In this document: piece by piece, positions 17,292 through 27,289 of the stretch
Layout: each line of letters begins with the position of its first letter
Numbering within the stretch: position 1 is the first letter of the stretch
Assembly: GCF_025398275.1 (NCBI RefSeq)
Contig: NZ_JAODOR010000011.1
Location: 62,001-126,000 of the forward strand
Length of the DNA stretch: 64,000 nucleotides
DNA from: Microbacterium memoriense
Lineage (GTDB): Bacteria > Actinomycetota > Actinomycetes > Actinomycetales > Microbacteriaceae
Direction: 5' to 3'
Translations under genes and position numbers: made by a program
Notes under the pieces: generated by a model
Seen by the model: only the letters and a program-made list of their open reading frames with translations
Told to the model about the DNA's origin: nothing
Database searches by the model: none

Positions 17292-18550
17292 GGGGCCACC
17301 GCCTCTTCAGGGTGCGATGCGGCCAGGATCGGGCGGAGCAACACCGCGACGAGCGGGATAGCGATGGCCAACACGATCGCCACCGCTAGCATCGCCGGTT
17401 CGCGCCCGACCGCGAACCAGAGGATGCCGAACCCCGCGGCCGATGCAAAGCGGGCGACGGCGACCACGGTCTGCGCGGTCCCGATAGCCGTCGCGCGAGA
17501 GTCCGGGCCACTCAACTGCGAGACGAGAGCGGAGAGCACGCCGTCGGTCGCGGCATAGAACACTCCGAGGAACACGAGGCACATGATCGTGGATGCGATG
17601 TCCGCCAACGGGAGCACTGCGACGACGTACGCCGCCAGCAGCCCGATGTGTCCCCACACGAACACGCGCCCTCGCCCGACGCGGTCGGCGAGGCGACCGA
17701 GGGGGATCGCGAATGCGAGGAAGGCCACGTTTGTCCCGACGTAGAGCAACGGAAACCACAGGGCGGCGAAGTCGCTGCGGGACTGCAACACCAGATAAAT
17801 GAAGCCGTCGCCGATGGTGACGAGCCCCAGGATGCCGGCTGCCGCTAGCACGCGACGCATCGGCCCGCGGGCGACGCTGCGCCACGGCACCTTCCCCGGG
17901 CGCGCCGCGGCATCCTGTCGGCGACGCCGCACGTTGGGGACCAGCAGTCCGAGGACGGCGACGCCGATCACCGCGAATGCGAGCGACGCGACGAACACCA
18001 CGTGAAAGCCATCGGGGACGACCAGCAAGATCACGAACGCGATGAGGGGGCCGAGCGCCGCGCCGATGTTGTCGAGCATCCGGTGCACCCCGAACGAGTG
18101 ACCGAGATGCGCGGGGTCGGAGGTGACGGTGATGAGTGCGTCGCGGGGCGCCGTGCGGATTCCCTTTCCGATCCGGTCGGCAGTGATCACCGTGGAGAGG
18201 GCCGCGAAGCCCGACCAGAACAGCAGCCCCGCGCGCGCGACGGCCGCCAGCCCATATCCCACGAACGCGACCCACTTCGGCTGATCGAGCCGGTCGGAGG
18301 CGTAGCCTGCGCCGATGCGCGTGATGGCGCTGACCCCCTGATACATGCCGTCGAGCACACCGAACGCGATCGTCGACAGTCCGAGGAAGCCCGTTATATA
18401 GAGGGGCAGGATCGCAGCGACCGACTCGGATGAAATATCCGTGAGCATCGAGACGATACCGAGAGTGATGACGGTGGATGAAACCGTGCGTACGCCGCGG
18501 GGTGTCTCACCGGCAGCTTTTACGGGGGAGTTGTCGAGCGAGATGTACAC
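17288..18550 (-). CDS. major facilitator superfamily transporter
   Basis: 420 aa, 12 membrane segments, starting with GTG. Contains MLTDISSESVAAILPLY in helix 1 and the loop DRIGKGIRTAPRDALI, characteristic of an uncharacterised MFS_1 subgroup in actinobacteria. The substrate is unknown. It begins 3 bp after the preceding secreted-protein gene and overlaps the beta-propeller gene, suggesting co-expression and perhaps an export function. Confidence 0.85.
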   Translation of the reverse strand: MYISLDNSPVKAAGETPRGVRTVSSTVITLGIVSMLTDISSESVAAILPLYITGFLGLSTIAFGVLDGMYQGVSAITRIGAGYASDRLDQPKWVAFVGYGLAAVARAGLLFWSGFAALSTVITADRIGKGIRTAPRDALITVTSDPAHLGHSFGVHRMLDNIGAALGPLIAFVILLVVPDGFHVVFVASLAFAVIGVAVLGLLVPNVRRRRQDAAARPGKVPWRSVARGPMRRVLAAAGILGLVTIGDGFIYLVLQSRSDFAALWFPLLYVGTNVAFLAFAIPLGRLADRVGRGRVFVWGHIGLLAAYVVAVLPLADIASTIMCLVFLGVFYAATDGVLSALVSQLSGPDSRATAIGTAQTVVAVARFASAAGFGILWFAVGREPAMLAVAIVLAIAIPLVAVLLRPILAASHPEEAVAP

Positions 18551-18553
18551 CCG

Positions 18554-19204
18554 TCACTCCGTCCGCAGTGTCGCGAACACGACGTAGACAGTGCCCGTCC
18601 CGGATCCTGGTGTGAAAGACAGGGTCGCTGAGGAGAACTGATCGGTGTAGGCGAGTGGCGCCTCGCCGCCGGCATCCGAAAGACCCAGAGCCGACCACGT
18701 GGACCGATAGTGCGCGATGACCTCGTCCTGGGTCGCGTCGGTGCGGGCGGTGAGGGTAACTTGCATCACCGTGTCGGCCGATGCGATGGAGCTCTCGAGG
18801 ATGTCTGCGCCAGGCGCTGGCCCAGCGACCGTGGACGGGAATCCGTCGACGAGTGAACCTCTGGCGGATGACGTCTCCGGCAGCGGAGCTGTGATCAGTG
18901 GTGTCGGCATCGGCAGCGGCGGGAGCCGGTCCGACGGCGCCGACTGGTCTGCCGGTGGCTGCACCTCGCTTCCGTCGACGGGCGTCGCATCCGGCCGCGG
19001 GCCGGCCGCGGTCGGCGCCGCGGATGCCGTCGCCGTAGTTGCTGCCGCCCCAGACGGCGGTGTGGGCGGCGTGAAGAACAAGATCGCGGCCGCCACCAGG
19101 CCGACGGCCACCACTGCCCCCACGGCAGCGAGCGTCCAGCGCATGGCCGATGAAAGCCTGCGTTTGTCCTCAACGCGCGCTTCTTCGCGTGATCGTGTCC
19201 CCAT
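18554..19204 (-). CDS. membrane-anchored hypothetical protein
   Basis: 216 aa. A short basic cytoplasmic N-terminus, one membrane segment (about 25-46), an Ala/Pro/Thr-rich linker (about 50-100), and a C-terminal domain of about 95 residues (DTVMQVTLTARTDATQDEV; YRSTWSALGL). GGGGGA lies 7 nt before the start. No family recognised. First gene of the trio with the MFS transporter and beta-propeller. Confidence 0.65.
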   Translation of the reverse strand: MGTRSREEARVEDKRRLSSAMRWTLAAVGAVVAVGLVAAAILFFTPPTPPSGAAATTATASAAPTAAGPRPDATPVDGSEVQPPADQSAPSDRLPPLPMPTPLITAPLPETSSARGSLVDGFPSTVAGPAPGADILESSIASADTVMQVTLTARTDATQDEVIAHYRSTWSALGLSDAGGEAPLAYTDQFSSATLSFTPGSGTGTVYVVFATLRTE

Positions 19205-19371
19205 TACACGTCCCCCAATGACGATCAGGCTGAAGCCCGACCTATCCCCAGCCGACTCTGCACAGCTCCAGTCCCCCGACGGAAGCCCCCACGTGCAGTT
19301 CCTGCAAGGCCGAGATTACCGCGACAATCGCTCGAGGGGAACAGCTCCCCGAGTATTGGTCGCAAGGTGTC

Positions 19372-19414
19372 CGACGCGCCCGCCCTAAGTGTGGGGAACC
19401 GGGCGGGCGCGTCG
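19372..19414 (-). terminator. hairpin terminator after the WecB/TagA/CpsF gene
   Basis: CGACGCGCCCGCCC pairs perfectly with GGGCGGGCGCGTCG across a 15-nt loop, starting 2 bp past the stop codon of the - strand transferase. It closes the sugar-transferase operon. The rest of 19205-19371 shows no convincing gene. Confidence 0.65.
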
Positions 19415-19415
19415 T

Positions 19416-20300
19416 TCATGTGGCCCGACTTCTGCTGTCAGGGGAGAGCCGCGACCGGCGCACTGCGAGATAAGCGGGCGGCCCGTCCACCAGATACCTC
19501 TTCGCCAATCGTCGGGGCTCAAGCATGAGCCGCCACATCCATTCCACGCCCACCCTGCTGACCCAGCGGGGAGCGCGGGAGACCCGTCCGGCGAGAAAGT
19601 CGACCACAGCGCCGAAGGCGAGCAGCGCAGCGGCGCCCGTCTGAGGTCCGTACTCGGCGATCCAACGTTCCTGACGAGGTTTGCCCAGGCAGACGAGAAT
19701 GACGTCGGCCTGCGTCGCGCGCAGCTCGTCGCACAAGGCGACGCATTCCGCTTGCGACGAAAGTGTTGAGCGCTCGGGGGTCCAGTGCCCGGCGAACCGG
19801 ACTCCGGGGTAGTCACTCGCTAGCCGTTGGCGCAACGATGCGGTGACTTCGGCTGAGCCGCCGACCACTGCCACGGCAAGCCCGGCCGTCGAGAGATCGG
19901 TCAGGATGCCGCCGATGATGTCGCTACCCGCGAGGCGTGGGTAGGAGACCCCCGTCATTCGCCGCGCTTGCGTGGCGATCGGCGCTCCGTCGATCAGATT
20001 CAGCCACCTCACGCTTCCCGTTCCGCCGAAATCGTCGTGGGCGTGCGCGAAATGGTGCACGTGATCGAGATTGATGGAACACACCGCAAGCGGCGGGGCA
20101 TCTCGCTCGTGCAATGCACGAGCGATCACCAGCCGGGTCGCGCGCTCATCCACGAGGTGAACGGGTGATCTGCCGATGCTGATGGCCTCGAGCTGCGCGT
20201 AGTCGTCTCCGACGGAAAGCGGCGCGCCAGTCGCGAGTGCGCTGGTTTGCCGGCGACGCGTCGGCAGCGACGGATTCAGGACGATCGCTGGACGACTCAT
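19416..20300 (-). CDS. WecB/TagA/CpsF family (GT26) glycosyltransferase
   Basis: 294 aa. The GT26 signature is present: NLIDGAPIATQARR (substrate aspartate), LVCLGKPRQERWI and VEWMWRLMLEPRRLAKRYL. These enzymes add the second sugar (ManNAc or ManNAcA type) to the lipid-linked first sugar made by an initiating transferase. The ATG overlaps the stop of the upstream sugar transferase (TGATG at 20298-20302), so the two are coupled. Ends just before a hairpin terminator. Confidence 0.88.
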   Translation of the reverse strand: MSRPAIVLNPSLPTRRRQTSALATGAPLSVGDDYAQLEAISIGRSPVHLVDERATRLVIARALHERDAPPLAVCSINLDHVHHFAHAHDDFGGTGSVRWLNLIDGAPIATQARRMTGVSYPRLAGSDIIGGILTDLSTAGLAVAVVGGSAEVTASLRQRLASDYPGVRFAGHWTPERSTLSSQAECVALCDELRATQADVILVCLGKPRQERWIAEYGPQTGAAALLAFGAVVDFLAGRVSRAPRWVSRVGVEWMWRLMLEPRRLAKRYLVDGPPAYLAVRRSRLSPDSRSRAT

Positions 20301-21781
20301 CAGTACGCTCCCTTGGGCCGCACCATGACCGCAGCGGTCCGCAGCATGATCTTCAGATCGGCAGCGACCGACCAGTTCTCGACGTAGTGGAGGTCGAGGC
20401 GGACGCTCTGCTCCCAGGTGAGATCGCTACGTCCGCTGATCTGCCAGAGCCCCGTGATCCCGGGCTGCACATAGAGCCGACGGATCATGTCGCGGTCGTA
20501 GTCGCGCACCTCGTCGGGGAGCGGCGGCCGGGGCCCGACGACGCTCATCTCGCCCATCAGGACGTTCCAGAACTGCGGAAGCTCATCGAGGGAGAACTTC
20601 CGGAGGATCGCGCCGACGCGCGTGACCCGCGGGTCGTTCCTCAGCTTGAACAGCGGACCGGATCCCTCGTTCTGAGCGGCGAGCTCCGCGCGGCGAGCCT
20701 CGGCATCCACCCCCATCGTGCGGAACTTGAGGATGTCGAACTCGCGCCCGTCGCGGCCGATCCTGCGCTGCCGGAAGAACACACCCCCCGGCGAATCGAG
20801 CATGATCGCAAGTGCGATGAGCGGAGTGATGAGCCCGATGGGGATGAGCGCGACCGCAGCGACGAGGACGTCGAGGAGCCGCTTGGCGCGCATCGTGGAG
20901 CGGTCGAATCTCGGCAGGCTGACCCGCACGAGGGCGAGGCTCTGCGCGCGGTCGAAGGTGATGCGCGACTGCGCCACATCGGCCAGCCGCGTCGCGAGCA
21001 CCAGGTCGGTGGCGGCTCCCTCGAGACTCCAGCTCAGCCGACGGACGTAGTCGGGATCGTCCGTCGCGCCGCCGGCGACGACGACCGTCTCGATGCACTG
21101 ATCGCGGGCGACCTGGGCGACGTCCACGCTTCCGCCCATGACGGTGAACGGCGTCCCGTCGACGGTCAGGGGTTCGAGTCCGCCGTCATCGACGACGACC
21201 ACGCCGACGATGTCGTGGCCGGAGCGGCCGCCGCGGAGCGACTGAATGGTGTGGGCGATGCCGGCGCGACTGCCCACGATGAGCGTGCGCGAGGCGAGCG
21301 TCGCGTGCGAGGCCGGCCGTGAGGACCAGGCGTGCTGGGCGAGGCGCGACGTCACGAGGATGGCCACACCCGCCGGGAGTGTGAGGGCGACGTGCGGGGC
21401 GAGGACCGGCCATCCGGTCACGCCTGCAACCACAGCCAAGGCCGCTGTCCCGATCGCCGCGGAGTGCAGGATCGGCCAGAGCTCCAGCCGCTCACCTGCG
21501 CCGCGGCGGTGCGCCTCCCGGCGCAGGACATAGAGCGCGATCGTCCAGACGAAAGCCAGAACGATGGCGCTGAAGAGAACGGGCCCGGCGGCCGTGGCGG
21601 CCCCGGCCGTCAGTTGGAGCGTGACGGTCGCTCCCGTCGCGGCGATGATGATCGCCGCATCCATCGCACCCGAGCGCGCGTGGTGCCGCCGACGGTTGAT
21701 GATCCGTTGCTCCAGCAACGGCATCGCCCGAGGGGCACCGACGGCGCTGATCCCGCTGAGGGGAAGCGCCGGGGCGGTCAT
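20300..21781 (-). CDS. polyprenyl-phosphate sugar-1-phosphate transferase (initiating transferase)
   Basis: 493 aa. The N-terminal half has four to five membrane segments and a CoA-binding-like domain. The C-terminal sugar-transferase domain shows [62 protein letters not shown] and [12 protein letters not shown]. This is the WbaP/CpsE/exopolysaccharide polyprenyl glycosylphosphotransferase type, which starts repeat-unit assembly by moving sugar-1-phosphate to undecaprenyl phosphate. An internal in-frame ATG at 21724 is an alternative start. Confidence 0.92.
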   Translation of the reverse strand: MTAPALPLSGISAVGAPRAMPLLEQRIINRRRHHARSGAMDAAIIIAATGATVTLQLTAGAATAAGPVLFSAIVLAFVWTIALYVLRREAHRRGAGERLELWPILHSAAIGTAALAVVAGVTGWPVLAPHVALTLPAGVAILVTSRLAQHAWSSRPASHATLASRTLIVGSRAGIAHTIQSLRGGRSGHDIVGVVVVDDGGLEPLTVDGTPFTVMGGSVDVAQVARDQCIETVVVAGGATDDPDYVRRLSWSLEGAATDLVLATRLADVAQSRITFDRAQSLALVRVSLPRFDRSTMRAKRLLDVLVAAVALIPIGLITPLIALAIMLDSPGGVFFRQRRIGRDGREFDILKFRTMGVDAEARRAELAAQNEGSGPLFKLRNDPRVTRVGAILRKFSLDELPQFWNVLMGEMSVVGPRPPLPDEVRDYDRDMIRRLYVQPGITGLWQISGRSDLTWEQSVRLDLHYVENWSVAADLKIMLRTAAVMVRPKGAY

Positions 21782-22084
21782 GTCCGCGGCCCGCGATCAG
21801 GCCCGCGTCGTGTCGATGGTGCGGTGTGTGCGCGCAAACGCGTGCGGCAAAGCTTCCCCATTGCTGTTCCCCGTGTCCCCAGTTGCAAGCTCGCGCTTGC
21901 AGTTCCCCCGTGCGGACCCCCGTCCGCATGTCGTCAGCCGATCCGGCTCCCACGCCGGCGTGTGTGCGGATTCCGACCCCTCGGTACCCGCCACCCCGAA
22001 GGCTGACGGGTTGAGTATTGCACGGCGTCCGCGCGGGGGGAAGAGTGACCGCGCGTTTTTCATGAATCGGCGCGAGTCCTTCGG

Positions 22085-22113
22085 TGGAACGGGCGCCATG
22101 TGAACGATAGAAT
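22085..22113 (+). promoter_or_regulatory. candidate promoter of the C-rich-loop RNA
   Basis: -35-like TGGAAC (22085-22090), 17-bp spacer, -10-like TAGAAT (22108-22113). This would start transcription near 22120. Confidence 0.5.
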
Positions 22114-22119
22114 CGATAC

Positions 22120-22259
22120 GTCCGCGTAATTCCCCCGAGTTGCTCCCCCGCAACGCTACGGCGACGGTCATCCCCCGATGACTCCGCCGCGGGCACGTGG
22201 CGTGGGACCCCTGTGAGTCACCCTTCCCCAGGATGACAATTCCAGGGGTCCCTTCTTTT
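22120..22259 (+). ncRNA. candidate 6C-type small RNA (two C-rich hairpin loops plus terminator)
   Basis: Two adjacent small hairpins carry C-run loops: GTTGC-TCCCCC-GCAAC (22139-22154) and GTCAT-CCCCCG-ATGAC (22167-22182). A further C5 run lies just upstream (22132-22136). A terminator hairpin with a T-rich tail follows. This layout matches the actinobacterial 6C RNA (mycobacterial B11), whose C-rich loops pair with G-rich mRNA sites, though each loop here has five C rather than six or more. A covariance-model match would confirm it. Confidence 0.55.
22204..22259 (+). terminator. intrinsic terminator upstream of glmS
   Basis: GGGACCCCTG (22204-22213) pairs perfectly with CAGGGGTCCC (22243-22252), followed by TTCTTTT. 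It most likely ends the small RNA, since glmS appears to have its own start site just downstream. Confidence 0.75.
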
Positions 22260-22299
22260 GTCCGATCTGTGGCGCGCAAATCGGCGGGTGGATGCCGCT

Positions 22300-22305
22300 T
22301 ACCAT
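22300..22305 (+). promoter_or_regulatory. -10-like box (leaderless glmS)
   Basis: TACCAT ends 7 nt before ATG 22313, the same spacing seen at several other starts in the window. Confidence 0.35.
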
Positions 22306-22312
22306 GGTGCCT

Positions 22313-24163
<1,851 letters not shown>

Positions 24164-24187
24164 CACTCGCCGGTGGAGTGATGCGCG

Positions 24188-24301
24188 CACCTGAATAACT
24201 CCTGCACCCGGTGGGGTGCAGGCCGGCTCACCGGCCACCGCCCGCGGGATTCCGGGGGCGGTGGCTCCCCGGCGCCGCGCGTTGCAGGAGTTGTTCAGGT
24301 G
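24188..24301. repeat. 114-bp element with terminal inverted repeats, copy 1
   Basis: Starts CACCTGAATAACTCCTGCAC and ends with the near-perfect reverse complement (GCAGGAGTTGTTCAGGTG). The GC-rich interior includes CCCGCGGGATTCC. A second element of identical length lies 47 bp downstream. No coding capacity. Lies just after glmS. Confidence 0.75.
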
Positions 24302-24348
24302 GGCATGTCGGCCCGCCTCCAGGGGCGGCGCGTGGCCCGCCTCCAGCG

Positions 24349-24462
24349 CACCTGAACGACTCCTGCAGCAGATGAGGGGTGAGGCGGCGACACTGATCGG
24401 AGCCCGCGGAATCCCGCGGGAGCGAGTCGGAGCGCGCGGCAGGGTGCAGGAGTTATTCAGGT
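24349..24462. repeat. 114-bp element with terminal inverted repeats, copy 2
   Basis: Starts CACCTGAACGACTCCTGCA and ends TGCAGGAGTTATTCAGGT; the interior carries CGCGGAATCCCGCGGG, similar to the reverse complement of the copy 1 core. Together with copy 1 it fills most of the 335-bp glmS-acpS gap (24164-24498), which otherwise holds only the acpS promoter. Confidence 0.75.
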
Positions 24463-24486
24463 CGCCGGCCGAAGACCCAGCGGCGA

Positions 24487-24492
24487 TAGGCT
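24487..24492 (+). promoter_or_regulatory. -10-like box TAGGCT (leaderless acpS)
   Basis: TAGGCT ends 6 nt before ATG 24499, so transcription would begin at or next to the start codon. Confidence 0.4.
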
Positions 24493-24498
24493 GGCGGG

Positions 24499-24855
24499 AT
24501 GATCGTGGGCATCGGCGTGGACCTCGTCGACATCCCGCGGTTCGAGCGCTCGCTCGAGCGCACGCCGCGGTTGCTCGAGCGACTCTTCTCGCCTGCGGAG
24601 CGTGGCCTCCGGCCCCATTCGCTCGCCGCGCGCTACGCGGCCAAGGAGGCCTTGATCAAGGCCCTCGGCGGTTCGGACGGCGTGCATTGGACCGATATCG
24701 AAGTGGCGTCAGAGCCCAGCGGCAAGCCCGTGTTCGCCCTGTCCGGATCGACGGCTGCCGTCGTCGCCGCGCGCGGAATCAGCGCCGTGCACCTGTCGCT
24801 CTCGCACGATGCGGGCCTGGCGACCGCGTATGTGATCGCGGAGTCGACCACATGA
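24499..24855 (+). CDS. acpS: holo-[acyl-carrier-protein] synthase
   Basis: 118 aa, the usual AcpS length. Asp8 in GIGVDLVDIPRFE and Glu50 in RYAAKEALIKAL are the magnesium ligands. It transfers 4'-phosphopantetheine from CoA to acyl carrier protein. The stop overlaps the alr start (ATGA at 24852-24855). Confidence 0.94.
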   Translation: MIVGIGVDLVDIPRFERSLERTPRLLERLFSPAERGLRPHSLAARYAAKEALIKALGGSDGVHWTDIEVASEPSGKPVFALSGSTAAVVAARGISAVHLSLSHDAGLATAYVIAESTT

Positions 24856-25976
24856 GCCCGATGCCGGCGGGAGTTCTCCGCGAAGCCGTGATCGACACCG
24901 GCGCAATCGCCGCGAACGTGCGGCATCTGCGGCGTCTCACGGATGCCGAGGTCATCGCCGTCGTCAAAGCCGACGGCTATGGGCACGGCGCCGTCCGCTC
25001 GGCCGCCGCGGCCCTCGACGGCGGCGCCTCGCGTATCGGTGTCGCCGACATCGGCGAGGGGCTCGCGCTCCGGCGCGCCGGGATCGACGCACCGGTGTTG
25101 GCCTGGTTGCACGCCCCAGGGGCATCGTTCGCCGACGCGGCCGCGCAGGGGATCGAACTCGGGATCTCGAGCTTCGATCAGCTCCTCGCGGCAGCAGCGG
25201 CGGCATCCGCCGTGCGCGCCGCCGGCGTGCATCTCAAGATCGAGACCGGTCTCGGGCGCAACGGGATCGCGCCCGCGGACTACGCCGTGGTGTTCGCCGA
25301 AGCGGCACGGCTCGAGCGGATCGGCAAGATCCGCGTCATCGGCATCTTCAGTCATCTCTCCAACACGACGCCCGATGATGACCGTGCGGCGCTCGGACGC
25401 TTCCGCGAGGCGCTCGCGCTCGCCGCTGCGCACGGCCTCGCGCCACAGCTCCGGCACATCGCGGCGTCGCATGCCGCGATCGCCCTGACCGAGGCCCGCT
25501 TCGGCTGCGTCCGCCTCGGCATCTCGATCTATGGGCTCTCGCCCTTCGCCGACCGGACCTCGGCCGATCTCGGGCTTCGCCCCGCGATGACCCTGCGCGC
25601 ACCCGTCGCGGCTGTGCGCCGCGTGCCCGCGGGGCAGGGCGTTTCGTACGGCTACCTGCACCGCACAGAGCGCGACACGACGCTTGCGCTGATCCCACTG
25701 GGATACGCCGACGGCGTTCCGCGCAATGCCTCGGGCGGCGCGGCAGTGCGGATCGGCGGGTCGACGTTTCCGGTCGCAGGCCGGATCGCGATGGATCAGT
25801 TCGTCGTCGACGTGGGCGACACCTCGGTCGCGGTGGGGGATGAGGCGGTCCTATTCGGCGATCCCACTCTCGGCATGCCGCCGGTCGAAGCCTGGGCCGA
25901 TGCGGCGGACACGATCAACTACGAGATCGTCACCCGGATCGGTCCGCGCGTCCCGCGTCGGCAGGTGGCGCAGTGA
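24852..25976 (+). CDS. alr: alanine racemase
   Basis: 374 aa. ATG 24852 is chosen for the ATGA overlap and the canonical N-terminus; a much longer in-frame ORF upstream runs through the repeats and is spurious. The PLP lysine is Lys39 (VVKADGYGHG) and the second catalytic base Tyr266 (GVSYGYLH). It supplies D-alanine for peptidoglycan. Confidence 0.96.
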   Translation: MSPMPAGVLREAVIDTGAIAANVRHLRRLTDAEVIAVVKADGYGHGAVRSAAAALDGGASRIGVADIGEGLALRRAGIDAPVLAWLHAPGASFADAAAQGIELGISSFDQLLAAAAAASAVRAAGVHLKIETGLGRNGIAPADYAVVFAEAARLERIGKIRVIGIFSHLSNTTPDDDRAALGRFREALALAAAHGLAPQLRHIAASHAAIALTEARFGCVRLGISIYGLSPFADRTSADLGLRPAMTLRAPVAAVRRVPAGQGVSYGYLHRTERDTTLALIPLGYADGVPRNASGGAAVRIGGSTFPVAGRIAMDQFVVDVGDTSVAVGDEAVLFGDPTLGMPPVEAWADAADTINYEIVTRIGPRVPRRQVAQ

Positions 25977-26091
25977 CCGGGCGTTCCGTTGACAGGACAA
26001 TCGGTGAGCGCCGGACCGACCAGTCGCGTGATTGCGGGAGTCGCGCCGCGCTCGCTGACCAAAACTCCTGTACAGCGAACGGCGAGGCGCG

Positions 26092-26595
26092 ATGACCGGG
26101 CTCGATGCGTTCCTCGGGGAGCGCGAGATCGCCTCGGCCGACGGCATGGAGATGCTCGGCCGTGAGATCGGCGCCGCCCTCGCGGCGGGGGACCTCGTCG
26201 TGCTCACCGGCCCGCTCGGCGCGGGAAAGACAACACTCACGCGCGGGATCGGCGAGGGCCTGGGCGTCCGAGGCCCGATCCAGAGTCCGACCTTCGTGAT
26301 CGCGCGCACGCATCCGTCGCTCGGCAGCGGGCCATCGCTCGTCCACGTCGATGCCTACCGGCTCGGGACGGATGGTGAGCTCGACGACCTCGACATCGAC
26401 TTCGCGCGCTCCGTCGTGATCGCCGAGTGGGCGGCGCCCTACGCGGCCGCGGTCGCCGACGTCTGGTGGGAGATCGAGATCGATCGCGGCTGGAGCGGCA
26501 CGGGCCTCGACACCGCGTGCGGCACCGGTGGCTCGCACATCGCCGATATGGAGGATGCCGCGCCGCGGCTCGTCCGCATCTCCCGCCGGCCGTGA
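26092..26595 (+). CDS. tsaE: tRNA threonylcarbamoyladenosine biosynthesis ATPase TsaE
   Basis: 167 aa. The P-loop GPLGAGKT spans 41-48, followed by SPTFVIARTH and HVDAYRL, the conserved TsaE block. TsaE, TsaB and TsaD form the complex that installs t6A at position 37 of ANN-decoding tRNAs. All three are encoded within 2.9 kb here. The 115-bp gap from alr shows no clear gene. Confidence 0.93.
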   Translation: MTGLDAFLGEREIASADGMEMLGREIGAALAAGDLVVLTGPLGAGKTTLTRGIGEGLGVRGPIQSPTFVIARTHPSLGSGPSLVHVDAYRLGTDGELDDLDIDFARSVVIAEWAAPYAAAVADVWWEIEIDRGWSGTGLDTACGTGGSHIADMEDAAPRLVRISRRP

Positions 26596-26608
26596 GCCAC
26601 CGCCCGGA

Positions 26609-26614
26609 TACCCT
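26609..26614 (+). promoter_or_regulatory. -10-like box TACCCT before tsaB
   Basis: TACCCT ends 6 nt before GTG 26621. A GGAGG is also present between them, so the two readings (leaderless or leadered from upstream) compete. Confidence 0.3.
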
Positions 26615-26620
26615 GGAGGG

Positions 26621-27289
26621 GTGATCCTCAGCATCGACACCTCCCTCGGCACGGCCGTCGCCGTGGTCGAGGCGGACGGCGTCGTTCGCGCCGAGGTCTC
26701 CAGCGACAACCCCCTGGGGCACGCCGAGGTCATCGGCACGCTCGTGCAGACGGCGCTCGCCGAGGCCGCACACGGCGCCATCGGCGCGACGGCGGCCGCT
26801 TCGCCGGTCGATGTGACACATGTCGCCACCGGCATGGGGCCCGGCCCCTTCACCGGACTGCGCGTCGGAATCGCCGCCGGGCGGGCGTTCGCGCTCGGGC
26901 GAGCGCTCCCCGTGATCCCGGTCCCCAGCCACGACGCTGCCGCCCTCGCGATTCTGCTGGCCGACCCGTTCGCCGAGATGCCGCGATTCGGGGTCGTGAC
27001 AGATGCTCGACGGCGCGAGTTCGCCTACTCGATCTACGAGGGGCTCGACGACGACGGGCTCCCGATCCGGGTCGCTGGTCCCGCCTTGATTCCGCGCGAT
27101 CAGATCGATGCGGTGCTCGCCGAGCACGGTGCTGCGCGCCGCGATGTGACGGCGATCCCGGCGACGATGATCGGTCTGGTCGCCGCCCGCGCGCTCGCCG
27201 CCGGCCGTGACCTCGCGGGCGCCGAGCCGCTGTACCTTCGTGCGCCGGATGTCACCTTGCCGTCGGCGCCCAAGCGGGTGGGGACATGA
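26621..27289 (+). CDS. tsaB: tRNA threonylcarbamoyladenosine biosynthesis protein TsaB
   Basis: 222 aa. GTG 26621 begins ILSIDTSLGTAVAVV, the standard N-terminus; the in-frame ATG at 26528 lies inside tsaE and is rejected. The motif GMGPGPFTGLRVG is the TsaB signature. It is the inactive TsaD paralogue acting as scaffold of the t6A complex. The stop overlaps rimI (ATGA). Confidence 0.94.
   Translation: MILSIDTSLGTAVAVVEADGVVRAEVSSDNPLGHAEVIGTLVQTALAEAAHGAIGATAAASPVDVTHVATGMGPGPFTGLRVGIAAGRAFALGRALPVIPVPSHDAAALAILLADPFAEMPRFGVVTDARRREFAYSIYEGLDDDGLPIRVAGPALIPRDQIDAVLAEHGAARRDVTAIPATMIGLVAARALAAGRDLAGAEPLYLRAPDVTLPSAPKRVGT

Larger units (their letters stand above)
21782..22312. other. 531-bp regulatory region between the sugar transferase and glmS
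   Basis: No protein gene is convincing here. On the - strand it is the leader of the polysaccharide operon and contains two 7-bp hairpins: TGCGGAC-CCCC-GTCCGCA (21911-21928) and TGCAAGC-TCGC-GCTTGCA (21884-21901). Several G-runs (GGGGAA or GGGGGAA on that strand) lie between 21853 and 21911. On the + strand it carries a candidate small RNA with its own terminator (22120-22259) and the near-leaderless glmS start. Confidence 0.6.

Noticed and set aside
22120..22312. glmS ribozyme or riboswitch upstream of glmS
   Set aside because: The glmS ribozyme is typical of Firmicutes and its core is not visible; the hairpins here are small C-loop structures ended by a terminator, and glmS seems to start its own transcript after it.
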